Source: Rugamonas brunnea (lineage in GTDB: Bacteria > Pseudomonadota > Gammaproteobacteria > Burkholderiales > Burkholderiaceae_D). From it: 64,000 nucleotides of DNA. Both the position numbers and the translations under genes were made by a program. Numbering within the stretch: the stretch's first letter is position 1; every line of letters starts with the position of its first letter. The stretch lies in contig NZ_JACEZT010000003.1 of NCBI RefSeq assembly GCF_014042345.1, forward strand, positions 124,001 through 188,000, in the 5' to 3' direction. This document shows, one piece after another, positions 53,411-61,741 of this stretch. The notes beneath the pieces are model-generated. The model searched no databases and was not told where the DNA came from. It saw only the letters and a list, made by a program, of their open reading frames with translations.

Positions 53411-54056
53411 ACTCAGTTTTGGCGATGAACACCAGATGGCGCTCCGCGCCCAGCCCCGGCACCTCCAAAGGCTGTAATTTGCTCACTTTCCATGGTGCTG
53501 GCAGTCGCTCGCGCTCCTCTGCCGGGGCCACCCCTTTCAAGGCGATGAATTGCCCGCCCTCTTGCAGCAGGTGTCCCGACCAGTTGACGAAGTCGGACAG
53601 GTCCGCGAACGCCCGCGAGGTGATCACATCGAACGGCAGCTTCACTTGCAGCTGCTCCACCCGCATCGTGTACACGGTCACGTTGGCCAGGCCCAGCTCA
53701 GCCTTCACCTGGCTGAGGAAGGCCGTTTTCTTGTGCACGGTGTCGATCATCGACACTTTCATGTCCGGCCGCGCGATGGCCAGCACGATGCCGGGCAATC
53801 CGCCGCCCGCGCCCACGTCCAGCACGTTGCGCGCGCCTGCGAACGCCGGCACGGCGGCCAGCGAATCGAGCAGGTGCAGGGTCACCATCTGCATCGGGTC
53901 GCGCACCGACGTCAGGTTGTACACGCTGTTCCACTTGTTCAGCAGCGCCAGGTAGTCGAGCAGCTGTTCCACTTGCTGCCCGCTCAGGTCCAGGTGCATG
54001 GCCTTGATGCCGTCGTTCAGTACCTGCGACAGCGCGTTACGGTCAAACACCTTCAT
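53409..54056 (-). CDS. rsmG: 16S rRNA (guanine527-N7)-methyltransferase RsmG
   Basis: AdoMet-dependent rRNA methyltransferase of 215 aa (old name GidB). Seen: YLALLNKWNSVYNLTSVRDPMQMVTLHLLDSLA, the AdoMet-binding NVLDVGAGGGLPGIVLAIARPD and DVITSRAFADLSDFVNWSGHLL. Its ATG overlaps the mnmG TGA by one base, so the two are translationally coupled. It modifies the 530 loop of 16S rRNA. Confidence 0.95.
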   Translation of the reverse strand: MKVFDRNALSQVLNDGIKAMHLDLSGQQVEQLLDYLALLNKWNSVYNLTSVRDPMQMVTLHLLDSLAAVPAFAGARNVLDVGAGGGLPGIVLAIARPDMKVSMIDTVHKKTAFLSQVKAELGLANVTVYTMRVEQLQVKLPFDVITSRAFADLSDFVNWSGHLLQEGGQFIALKGVAPAEERERLPAPWKVSKLQPLEVPGLGAERHLVFIAKTE

Positions 54057-55984
54057 CAAGCTACCTCATCCTTGAGGGTGGCGAAACCGCCATACCCGGC
54101 TTTCTTCAAATGCACCAGCAGCAGCGAAATAGCAGCCGGCGTTACGCCGGAAATGCGCGATGCCTGGCCCAGCGTTTCAGGGCGCTGCGCGTGCAGCTTC
54201 TGCCGCACTTCCACCGACAAGGCCGTGATGTCCAGGTAGTTGAACGCTTCCGGCAGCTTGAGGTTTTCGTAGTGTTCGTGGCGCTCCACTTCGCGCGTCT
54301 GGCGGTCGATATAGCCCGAATACTTGAGCTGGATTTCCACCTGTTCGCGCACCGCGTCGTCGGTCACGCCGGGGCCGGCCAGCTCGCGGCCATCCACGCC
54401 GGACAGGCTCATCAACTTGTCGTAGGCCACACCGGGACGGCGCAGCAGATCAGCCAGCGAATACTCGCGCTCGATGGCCTGGCCAATCACACGCTCAGAT
54501 TCCGCTGCCGCCAGGATGCGCGGGTTGACCCACGTGGAACGCAGCCGTTCCAGTTCCTGTGCCACGGCTTCGCGCTTGCGGTCGAATGCTTCCCACTGGG
54601 CATCACCCACGCAGCCGAGCTTGCGGCCGATTTCCGTCAGGCGCATGTCGGCATTGTCTTCACGCAGGCTCAGGCGGTACTCGGCGCGGCTGGTGAACAT
54701 GCGGTACGGTTCCTGCACACCCTGCGTGACGAGGTCGTCGACCAGCACGCCCAGGTAGGCTTCGGAACGGCCCGGCGTCCACGACTCGCGGCCCGAGGTT
54801 TGCAGCGCCGCGTTGATACCGGCCAGCATGCCTTGCGCAGCCGCTTCCTCGTAGCCGGTGGTGCCGTTGATCTGGCCCGCGAAATACAGGCCTGAAATGG
54901 CCTTGGTTTCCAGCGAGGCCTTCAGGCCGCGCGGGTCGAAATAGTCGTACTCGATGGCATAGCCGGGGCGCAGGATGAAGGCGTTTTCCATGCCCTTCAT
55001 CGAGCGCACCAGGTTCAGCTGCACATCGAATGGCAGGCTGGTGGAGATACCGTTCGGGTAGAACTCGTTGGTAGTCAGGCCTTCCGGCTCCAGGAAAATC
55101 TGGTGCGATTCCTTGGCCGAGAAGCGGTGGATCTTGTCCTCGATCGACGGGCAGTAGCGCGGGCCCACGCCCTCGATCACGCCCGTGTACATGGGGCTGC
55201 GGTCCAGGCCGGCGCGGATGATGTCGTGCGTCTGGCTGTTGGTGTGGGTGACCCAGCACGGCATCTGGCGCGGGTGCATGGCGGCGTTGCCCATCACGGA
55301 GAACACCGGCACCGGATCGAGGTCGCCCGGCTGTTCCGTCATGGCGGCGAAGTCGATGCTGCGGCCGTCGATGCGCGGCGGCGTGCCCGTCTTCAGGCGG
55401 CCTTGCGGCAGCTTCAGTTCCTTCAGGCGCGCCGACAGGGAAATGGCGGGCGGATCGCCAGCGCGGCCGGCCGAATAGTTTTGCAGGCCGACGTGGATCT
55501 TACCGTCGAGGAAAGTACCAGCCGTCAGCACCACGGCACGCGACACGAACTTCAGGCCGATCTGCGTGACGGCGCCGACCACGCGGTCGCCCTCCACCAT
55601 CAGGTCGTCCACGGCTTGCTGGAACAGCCACAGGTTGGGCTGGTTCTCCAGCCGCGAACGGATGGCTTGCTTGTACAGCATGCGGTCGGCCTGGGCACGG
55701 GTGGCGCGCACGGCGGGCCCTTTGGAGGAATTAAGGATGCGGAACTGGATGCCCGATTCGTCGGTGGCGATGGCCATCGCGCCGCCCATGGCGTCGACTT
55801 CCTTGACCAGGTGGCCTTTGCCGATACCGCCGATGGACGGGTTGCACGACATCTGGCCCAGCGTCTCTATGTTGTGCGTCAACAGCAGAGTCTTCTGCCC
55901 CATGCGGGCGGAAGCAAGGGCCGCCTCGGTACCGGCGTGACCACCGCCGACAACGATGACGTCGAATTCAGTAGGAAATAACAT
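54056..55984 (-). CDS. mnmG: tRNA 5-carboxymethylaminomethyluridine synthesis enzyme MnmG
   Basis: FAD-dependent enzyme of 642 aa (old name GidA) that works with MnmE on the wobble uridine of certain tRNAs. The N-terminal FAD-binding motif [22 protein letters not shown] is followed by the family segments [33 protein letters not shown] and [16 protein letters not shown]. The C-terminal helical domain ([21 protein letters not shown]) is complete. It heads the mnmG-rsmG-parA-parB group; the stop and next start overlap. Confidence 0.97.
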   Translation of the reverse strand: MLFPTEFDVIVVGGGHAGTEAALASARMGQKTLLLTHNIETLGQMSCNPSIGGIGKGHLVKEVDAMGGAMAIATDESGIQFRILNSSKGPAVRATRAQADRMLYKQAIRSRLENQPNLWLFQQAVDDLMVEGDRVVGAVTQIGLKFVSRAVVLTAGTFLDGKIHVGLQNYSAGRAGDPPAISLSARLKELKLPQGRLKTGTPPRIDGRSIDFAAMTEQPGDLDPVPVFSVMGNAAMHPRQMPCWVTHTNSQTHDIIRAGLDRSPMYTGVIEGVGPRYCPSIEDKIHRFSAKESHQIFLEPEGLTTNEFYPNGISTSLPFDVQLNLVRSMKGMENAFILRPGYAIEYDYFDPRGLKASLETKAISGLYFAGQINGTTGYEEAAAQGMLAGINAALQTSGRESWTPGRSEAYLGVLVDDLVTQGVQEPYRMFTSRAEYRLSLREDNADMRLTEIGRKLGCVGDAQWEAFDRKREAVAQELERLRSTWVNPRILAAAESERVIGQAIEREYSLADLLRRPGVAYDKLMSLSGVDGRELAGPGVTDDAVREQVEIQLKYSGYIDRQTREVERHEHYENLKLPEAFNYLDITALSVEVRQKLHAQRPETLGQASRISGVTPAAISLLLVHLKKAGYGGFATLKDEVA

Positions 55985-56084
55985 GATGGAATGGATAAAT
56001 GCGAAGGGATTGAGGTCAGATTATAGAGTCTTTTTCTAGCTGCGAATTTTTTCAGCACAAATTTTCATCAAACCGGGCATAAAT

Positions 56085-56100
56085 TGTTCCACGTGGAACA
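56085..56100. other. parS site 1
   Basis: TGTTCCACGTGGAACA, a perfect 16-bp palindrome identical to the parS consensus of pseudomonads and related bacteria. It lies 100 bp upstream of mnmG, about 3.6 kb from parB. Confidence 0.93.
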
Positions 56101-56139
56101 GTGCCAAAGTACTGAAAAAGTGACGAAAATTGGCAGCCC

Positions 56140-56175
56140 AAAAAACAAAAAGGGCGCCCCTTCCGGTGGCGCCCT
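56140..56175 (-). terminator. Intrinsic terminator of the TSUP gene
   Basis: Minus strand: perfect 8-bp stem AGGGCGCC/GGCGCCCT (56151-56158 with 56168-56175) followed by a T-rich run (complement of 56140-56150). It lies between the two parS sites. Confidence 0.85.
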
Positions 56176-56176
56176 G

Positions 56177-56192
56177 TGTTCCACGTGGAACA
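56177..56192. other. parS site 2
   Basis: A second perfect TGTTCCACGTGGAACA, 92 bp from the first. It starts one base after the terminator stem and ends two bases before the stop of the TSUP gene. Confidence 0.93.
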
Positions 56193-56194
56193 AT

Positions 56195-56962
56195 CTATGC
56201 TAAGCGGATGATGGCATCGTAGCCCGTCTTGCAGATCAACAGCGCGACCACGATCAGGAACAGCTTGCGCACGAAGCGGCTGCCATGCTTGAGCGCCATG
56301 CGCGACCCGACGATGGAACCACCGATCTGCGCCACCGCCATCATCGCGCCCAGTTGCCAGACCAGGTGGCCGCTGTAGCCGAACCACAGCAACGCCGCAA
56401 AATTGCATGCCACGTTGACGATCTTGGCCACGGCCGACGCCCCCAGGAAGTCGAAGCCGAACACGCGCACGAACAGGAATACCAGGAAGCTGCCCGTGCC
56501 GGGGCCGAAGAAGCCGTCATAGAAACCGATGCAGGCGCCGACGCCCAGCGCCAGCGCCTGTTCCTTGGCGCCGCTGTGCATGGGCGCATGGACGCTGCCC
56601 AGGTCCTTGCGGGCAAAGGTGTAAACGGCCACGGCCAGCAGGATGAACGGCAGCAGCGCGCGCATGAAATCGGGCGACACCTTGGTCACCGTGTAGGCGC
56701 CCGCGAAGGCAAACACCAGCGCCGCGATGGCGGCCGGCGCCGCCGTCGACCAGGCGATCTTGACCCGGCGCGCATAGCTAGCCGCCGCCACGCCGGTGCC
56801 GCAGATGCTGGCCAGCTTGTTGGTGCCGATCAGCGTGGCCGGCGCCATATTCGGAAAGACAGAAAACAGCGCCGGAATCTGGATCAATCCCCCGCCCCCG
56901 ACCACCGCATCCACCAGACCCGCGCCAAACGCAGCCACACCCAACACCAGATAATCAACCAT
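56195..56962 (-). CDS. TSUP (TauE/SafE) family permease
   Basis: Inner-membrane protein of 255 aa with about eight hydrophobic segments and two repeated halves. Seen: GVAAFGAGLVDAVVGGGGLIQIPALF, LIGTNKLASICGTGVAAASYARR and the second-half ALALGVGACIGFYDGFFGPGTGSFLVFLFVRVFGFDFLGASAVAKIVNVACNFAALLWFG. TSUP proteins export sulfite, sulfoacetate or other organosulfur anions; the substrate here is unknown. The ATG at 56962 is preferred to a GTG three bases upstream. It is transcribed toward the parS pair and ends at a terminator. Confidence 0.88.
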   Translation of the reverse strand: MVDYLVLGVAAFGAGLVDAVVGGGGLIQIPALFSVFPNMAPATLIGTNKLASICGTGVAAASYARRVKIAWSTAAPAAIAALVFAFAGAYTVTKVSPDFMRALLPFILLAVAVYTFARKDLGSVHAPMHSGAKEQALALGVGACIGFYDGFFGPGTGSFLVFLFVRVFGFDFLGASAVAKIVNVACNFAALLWFGYSGHLVWQLGAMMAVAQIGGSIVGSRMALKHGSRFVRKLFLIVVALLICKTGYDAIIRLA

Positions 56963-57035
56963 CACCTACCCTATCAAGACTGAAAGCAAGGGTAACATTG
57001 TACGGAAGAAAGCCCTGCCCCAACGGCGCGCCCCG

Positions 57036-57174
57036 ATGCCGATTCTGCATAGTTCGCCAACCCGGCAAACGCGGCGCGCGCCCAGCCCTACACCGCCCGC
57101 ACCCGCAGTGGCGGGGCCGGCGCGCATCTTGCCGACAGAAGGCAACAGGGAGCCTATGCCGATCACGCATAGTT
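57036..57174. repeat. Two direct copies of an ATGC-N7-GCAT dyad upstream of the alcohol dehydrogenase
   Basis: ATGCCGATTCTGCATAGTT (57036-57054) and ATGCCGATCACGCATAGTT (57156-57174) are 120 bp apart. The second is part of CTATGC-N7-GCATAG, a perfect 6-bp inverted repeat. Both lie in the 261-bp gap before the alcohol dehydrogenase gene and look like paired operators for a dimeric regulator. Confidence 0.5.
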
Positions 57175-57223
57175 GCCTGCTTGGTGTAAGCTTCAAGGCA
57201 ATCCATCACCTGCGGAAACAGCC

Positions 57224-58390
57224 ATGCACGATATACCAGCGTTCGCATTCAGCACCGTCCCACAGATCATTTCCGAACTGGGCGCCACCCGCCAACTGGG
57301 TGCGCTGCTCAGCCAGCACTTCCCCTCCGCCCGCCGCGCACTACTCGTCACCGACCCCGGCTTCCTCAAGACGGGCCTGGTCGATGCGCCCATGGCCAGC
57401 CTGCAAGCAGCCGGCCTGCACGTGCGCGTGTATTCGGATGTGGTGTCCGATCCGCCTGAACAGGTGATCCAGGAAGCCGTGGCCACCGCCCGCGCCGACG
57501 AGAGCGACATCATCATCGGCTTCGGCGGCGGCAGTTCGATGGACGTGGCCAAGCTGATCGCCGTGCTGGCCGACGATACCCAGCAACTGAGCGCCATCTA
57601 CGGCATCGGCAATGTGCGCGGCACGCGACTGCCACTGGTGCAGATTCCCACCACGGCCGGCACCGGTTCCGAGGTCACCAACATCGCCATCGTCACCACG
57701 GGCGCCACCACCAAGATGGGAATCGTGGCGCCGCAGTTGTACGCCGACCTGGCCATCCTCGACGCGGAACTGACGCTGGGCCTGCCCGCCATGGTCACAG
57801 CGGCCACCGGCATTGACGCCATGGTCCACGCGATCGAAGCCTACACCAGCCGCCACAAGAAGAATCCACTGTCCGACATGCTGGCCCGCCAGGCGCTCGG
57901 CCTGCTCTCGGCCAACCTGATCCATGCCTGTGAAAATGGCAGCAACCTGGCCGCGCGCCAGGCGATGCTGCTGGGCGCCATGCTGGCTGGGCAGGCATTC
58001 TCGAACGCGCCCGTGGCCGCCGTGCATGCGCTGGCGTATCCGATCGGGGGCTTGTTCCACGTGCCACATGGCCTGTCGAACTCCCTCGTGCTGCCCCATG
58101 TCCTGCGCTTCAACGCACCGCAAGCGGCCGGACTGTACGCGGAACTGGCCGCCGTCGTCGTGCCCCAAGCGAGCGGCAGCGAGGAAGCCCGTGCGGAAGC
58201 GCTGATTATTGCAATGCAGCAATTTGCCATCATTGCGGGGATTGAGCGCACCTTGCAGCAGGTGGGCATCCAGGAAAGCGACCTCGACCGTCTGGCCGAC
58301 GAAGCCATGCTGCAGACCCGGCTGCTCGGCAACAACCCCCGCCCCGTCACCCGGGCCGACGCCCGCGCCATCTACGCCGCCGCGCTGTAA
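57224..58390 (+). CDS. Iron-containing alcohol dehydrogenase
   Basis: Group III metal-dependent dehydrogenase of 388 aa. Seen: the NAD-binding GFGGGSSMDVAKLIAVLADD, PLVQIPTTAGTGSEVTNIAIVT, the metal-binding ILDAELTLGLPAMVTAATGIDAMVHAIEAYTS, and HALAYPIGGLFHVPHGLSNSLVLPHVLRFN with the iron-ligand histidines. It oxidises an alcohol or reduces an aldehyde; the precise substrate is not readable. The ATG at 57224 begins the family sequence; the frame is open to 57173. A dyad-containing control region lies upstream. Confidence 0.9.
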   Translation: MHDIPAFAFSTVPQIISELGATRQLGALLSQHFPSARRALLVTDPGFLKTGLVDAPMASLQAAGLHVRVYSDVVSDPPEQVIQEAVATARADESDIIIGFGGGSSMDVAKLIAVLADDTQQLSAIYGIGNVRGTRLPLVQIPTTAGTGSEVTNIAIVTTGATTKMGIVAPQLYADLAILDAELTLGLPAMVTAATGIDAMVHAIEAYTSRHKKNPLSDMLARQALGLLSANLIHACENGSNLAARQAMLLGAMLAGQAFSNAPVAAVHALAYPIGGLFHVPHGLSNSLVLPHVLRFNAPQAAGLYAELAAVVVPQASGSEEARAEALIIAMQQFAIIAGIERTLQQVGIQESDLDRLADEAMLQTRLLGNNPRPVTRADARAIYAAAL

Positions 58391-58423
58391 AAAAAACGGG
58401 GACGTAACGCCCGTTACGTCCCC
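58391..58423 (-). terminator. Intrinsic terminator of the oligomer hydrolase gene
   Basis: Minus strand: perfect 11-bp stem (58398-58408 with 58413-58423, GGGGACGTAAC/GTTACGTCCCC), four-base loop, then a T-run (complement of 58391-58396). It directly adjoins the alcohol dehydrogenase stop and serves the converging hydrolase gene about 110 bp away. Confidence 0.75.
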
Positions 58424-58454
58424 CTCCCAACTTCCGCGAACCTAAAACTGTCGT

Positions 58455-58522
58455 CCCCGCGAAAGCGGGGATCCATACACCGTCAGCGCCTTCCGTGACG
58501 TATGGATTCCCGCTTGCGCGGG
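58455..58522. repeat. REP-like paired palindrome element
   Basis: CCCCGCGAAAGCGGGG (58455-58470) is followed by ATCCATAC. About 20 bases later the inverted GTATGGAT (58500-58507) is followed by a second GC-rich palindrome, CCCGC/GCGGG (58509-58522). The outward-in arrangement is that of interspersed REP/BIME elements common in betaproteobacteria. It lies between two convergent genes. Confidence 0.7.
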
Positions 58523-58530
58523 CGCTGGCA

Positions 58531-60591
58531 TCAGTTCGGCACGTCCACCACCGTCCCCGACACGTTGATCGCATCCCCAGCGGCCGGCGTGGCGGCAATC
58601 GGCGGCACGTTGGCAATCGTGATCGGCGTGGTGGCATCGGCCCGCGTCACCGTCCGCACCACCTGCGATGGCGGCAAGGACGACGTCGAACCGCTCTTCA
58701 GGCTCGCATACATGGCATCCAGCGCGCGGAACAGGTAGACGTGCAGGGGCACGATACTGGCCGGCAGCGCGTTGGTGAACGAGTCGAAGTGATTGGCATG
58801 GGTCACCTCGATGTAGCGCAGCTTGCTGGTCGCGCCCTCCGCCATCGCGTTCAAACCCAGGTAGGCGCGCGAGGCATGGTTGACGGGGATCAGCGTGTCG
58901 CTGCGTCCCTGCACAATGATGGCGGGCTTGCCGTGCAGATTGCCGGTCGCGGCGACCTCCGCCATGCCAGCCCGCACCCGTGCGCTCTGCGCCTGCAAGC
59001 CCACGTCCAGCACGCCGCCTGTCACCGGGTCCATGCCCGTGGCCAGTGCGCGCAGGCACAGGAAACCGTCGAGCGACTGGTCGGCCTGGCCATTGCTCGG
59101 CGAAATGCCCGCCGTGTACACCTTGGGGATGCCGTCAGCCGAGTTTTCATAGATCACGCTGCCGATGATGCCGTTCTGGGTCGCGAAGCTGGACGCCTTC
59201 TGCGCCGCCGTGAACGCCACCGGCAAGCCCGTCGCATCCACCGGCGCGAACGAAAAGCCGCACACCTTGTCGGTCACGGAGAATTTGCCGTACGCATTTG
59301 CGTACGTCACCGCCACCAGAATGTTGGTGCCGGCATGGGCCGCCTGCAGCACGTCCGAATCGGGCAACCAGCCGTAGGCTTTCAGGCGCGCCTTGGCATC
59401 GGCCTGCTGCGTGGGCAGATCGCCCGCCACCAGCAAGCCCTTGGCCGTCAGCGCCGTGCAGCGGCCCGCGCTGCCGGCGATGCAGGGCTGGTACAGCGCC
59501 GCGTAGGTGGAGTAATCGAACAGCGCCTTGCCCTGCGCCGTCGCCGCGGTACCGCCCTGCCGCACGGTGTAGCCGGTCGTGGTCTTGGGCTGGATCTGAG
59601 GCTCGGTCGCCGCCACGCCGCCGATCAGGCCCTTGGTGTCCTGCTCGGCAGCCAGCAGCGCGGACCCAGCGCCATTCGAAATGCTCGACGCAATCGTCAC
59701 CGTGTTGCGCGGCGTGAGGCGGACGATGTGGCTCTTGTTGTCCGATGCCAGCACCCCGTACTTTTCATTGAGCACATAGAACGCGAACTCCATGGCCTGC
59801 AGCGTAAACTTGCCCCAGTCCTTTTCCGGATTCTGCTGCGAATGGGCGTGCTTGAAGGCGACCCGGCCCGTCAGCTTGGCGAACGCGGCCCGGTCGGCGT
59901 CGCTCAGCACCGGCGCGAAATTGCCGTTCTTGCCGGCCGCCGTGCGCGTGGCGCGGATGCCGTTCTGCAGGTTCACGCTGTCGTCGTCGAAGGTGTACAG
60001 GCCGGTGCCGCTGCCCTTGTCGGCATAGGCCACCGCGCAGTTGTTCTTCAATCCCCACTCGCCTGCGCTGCCGATGGCGCCGTACACGCCCCGCGAACCG
60101 CTCGACGTGCCCGTCACGATGCAGGCATGGTCGGGATCGAAACTGGCTGGCACCTGCACCATCAGCGTCACGTTCTGGTTGCCCGTGCCATCGTCGGCAT
60201 ACGCCAGGTATTCGGTGCCGGCCACCTTGCCTTCGCTGGTCGTCACATTGCCCTTGGCGTCCACGTTGGGGCCGTACAGCGTGCCATAGCCGCTGTTGGC
60301 GTTGATATCGAGCACGGCCCGGTAGTTGGCCCAGATCGCGTTGCGGCGCAGCTCAGAGGCCGTAGGATTGGCGGGATCGGCGTAGGCGGGCGCGGCGGCC
60401 GCCAGTCCGGTCTTGCCCAGCCCGGCCGTCAGCAAATCGTCGCTGGCGCCGTCGTAGGTGGTGCTGGTGATGGTGCCGAGGTAGGACGGCAGCGTGTTCA
60501 GCTCGTCGGGCATGTGGCTGTTGCTGCCGCAGGAGGCCAGCGCCGCGCCGGCGCCGGCCAGCGCGGCAAATCTTGTCAGTGTGCGTTTCAT
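58531..60591 (-). CDS. D-(-)-3-hydroxybutyrate oligomer hydrolase
   Basis: Exported hydrolase of 686 aa that cleaves short oligomers of 3-hydroxybutyrate to monomer. A lipoprotein-type signal (MKRTLTRFAALAGAGAALASCGSNS) begins at ATG 60591, with AAGGGGA upstream. Family sequence includes LPSYLGTITSTTYDGASDDLLTAGLGKTGL at the mature N-terminus, the nucleophile region ASSISNGAGSALLAAEQD, PAIIVQGRSDTLIPVNHASRAYLGLN and YIEVTHANHFDSF with the catalytic-type histidine. Length fits the family (about 690 aa). The lipobox suggests anchoring to the outer membrane rather than free secretion. Confidence 0.87.
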   Translation of the reverse strand: MKRTLTRFAALAGAGAALASCGSNSHMPDELNTLPSYLGTITSTTYDGASDDLLTAGLGKTGLAAAAPAYADPANPTASELRRNAIWANYRAVLDINANSGYGTLYGPNVDAKGNVTTSEGKVAGTEYLAYADDGTGNQNVTLMVQVPASFDPDHACIVTGTSSGSRGVYGAIGSAGEWGLKNNCAVAYADKGSGTGLYTFDDDSVNLQNGIRATRTAAGKNGNFAPVLSDADRAAFAKLTGRVAFKHAHSQQNPEKDWGKFTLQAMEFAFYVLNEKYGVLASDNKSHIVRLTPRNTVTIASSISNGAGSALLAAEQDTKGLIGGVAATEPQIQPKTTTGYTVRQGGTAATAQGKALFDYSTYAALYQPCIAGSAGRCTALTAKGLLVAGDLPTQQADAKARLKAYGWLPDSDVLQAAHAGTNILVAVTYANAYGKFSVTDKVCGFSFAPVDATGLPVAFTAAQKASSFATQNGIIGSVIYENSADGIPKVYTAGISPSNGQADQSLDGFLCLRALATGMDPVTGGVLDVGLQAQSARVRAGMAEVAATGNLHGKPAIIVQGRSDTLIPVNHASRAYLGLNAMAEGATSKLRYIEVTHANHFDSFTNALPASIVPLHVYLFRALDAMYASLKSGSTSSLPPSQVVRTVTRADATTPITIANVPPIAATPAAGDAINVSGTVVDVPN

Positions 60592-60707
60592 GTCTTCCCC
60601 TTGTTCCGTTAGAAGTGAATTTCCGGCCCAACCAGGCGCAATCAACAACGTCAGGGACGAGTTTCCCCATCCAGGCCGAATGCTAGATACAAAGACAATA
60701 TTGCAAG

Positions 60708-60734
60708 AAAAAACGCCGGACAGGAAGTCCGGCG
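60708..60734 (-). terminator. Intrinsic terminator after the LivM-type gene
   Basis: Minus strand: perfect 8-bp stem CGCCGGAC/GTCCGGCG (60714-60721 with 60727-60734), five-base loop, then six T (complement of 60708-60713). It lies 12 bases past the permease stop and separates this operon from the oligomer hydrolase. Confidence 0.87.
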
Positions 60735-60746
60735 CCGGTTGCTACA

Positions 60747-61730
60747 TCAGGCGTGCTTGCCGCCGCCGTTGCCGCCGAAGCGGGCCACGAATTCCCCGAC
60801 GATGCCGCGCCGGAACAGCAGCACGCAGGCCACGAAGATCAGGCCCGTCACCATGCTGACGGCCTCGCCCAATTGGTTGAACCAGTCGATGCCCGTGTGG
60901 CCAGCCAGGAAGCCGCCCAGGTCGCCCAGCTTGTTCTCCAGCGCGATGATGATCATGGCGCCCAGGATGGGGCCGGCAAGCGTGCCCATGCCCCCTACCA
61001 GCGTCATCAGGATCACCAGGCCGGACATGCTCCAGTGCACGTCCGTCAGCGTCTCGAAGCCCTGCACCAGGGTGTTGGTGGCGCCGGCCAGCCCGGCCAG
61101 CGTGGCCGACAGCACGAAGGCCAGCAGCTTGTACTTGTCCACGTCGTACCCGAGCGAGATGGCGCGCGGCTCGTTTTCCTTGATGGCCTTGAGCACCTGT
61201 CCGAACGGCGAATGCACGGTGCGCACGATCAGGGCAAAACCGCCGACGGCGATGGCCAGCACCACGTAGTACAGCACGAAGTCATTGCCCAGATCGAGCA
61301 TGCCCAGCAGCTTTCCACGTGGAACACCCTGCAAGCCATCCTCGCCGCCCGTCAGCTCGCCGGCGCGCAGGCAGCCGAAGTAGACCATCTGCGCCAGCGC
61401 CAGCGTGATCATCGAGAAGTAGATGCCCTGGCGGCGGATGGCCAGCGCGCCCATCACAAGCCCGATCACTGCCGCCGCGCCCGCCCCTGCCAGCAAGCCC
61501 AGCTCCATCGGCAGCCCCCATACCTTGAGCGCGTTGCCGGCCACATAGCCGGCCGCGCCGAAGAACGCCGCGTGGCCGAACGACAGCAAGCCGGTGAACC
61601 CGATCAGCAGGTTGAACGCGCACGCGAACAGCGAGAAGCACAGCAGCTTCATCAGGAACACCGGATAGCCGACGAACGGCGCGGCCAGGGCGATGGCGAA
61701 GGCGATTGCGTAGCCTGTATTCTTGTTCAT
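60747..61730 (-). CDS. Liv-type ABC transporter permease (LivM family), second system
   Basis: Inner-membrane permease of 327 aa. Typical LivM sequence: CAFNLLIGFTGLLSFGHAAFFGAAGYVAGNAL, ALAIRRQGIYFSMITLALAQMVYF, VLKAIKENEPRAISLGYDVDKYKLLAFVLSA (cytoplasmic loop that contacts the ATPase) and GGMGTLAGPILGAMIIIALENKLGDLG. It follows the LivH-type gene by 11 bp and is the last gene before a strong terminator. A parS-like sequence (14 of 16 bases) lies within it at 61311. Confidence 0.92.
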   Translation of the reverse strand: MNKNTGYAIAFAIALAAPFVGYPVFLMKLLCFSLFACAFNLLIGFTGLLSFGHAAFFGAAGYVAGNALKVWGLPMELGLLAGAGAAAVIGLVMGALAIRRQGIYFSMITLALAQMVYFGCLRAGELTGGEDGLQGVPRGKLLGMLDLGNDFVLYYVVLAIAVGGFALIVRTVHSPFGQVLKAIKENEPRAISLGYDVDKYKLLAFVLSATLAGLAGATNTLVQGFETLTDVHWSMSGLVILMTLVGGMGTLAGPILGAMIIIALENKLGDLGGFLAGHTGIDWFNQLGEAVSMVTGLIFVACVLLFRRGIVGEFVARFGGNGGGKHA

Positions 61731-61741
61731 GCGTGACCTCT

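Noticed and set aside
54526..54541. TGACCCACGTGGAACG inside mnmG as a further parS site
   Set aside because: Only 13 of 16 bases match, and the half toward TGTT is lost. It is kept out of the parS list.
58495..60612. A 705-codon plus-strand frame opposite the oligomer hydrolase
   Set aside because: It shows only Arg/His/Gly-rich composition, while the minus strand has a signal peptide and hydrolase family sequence.
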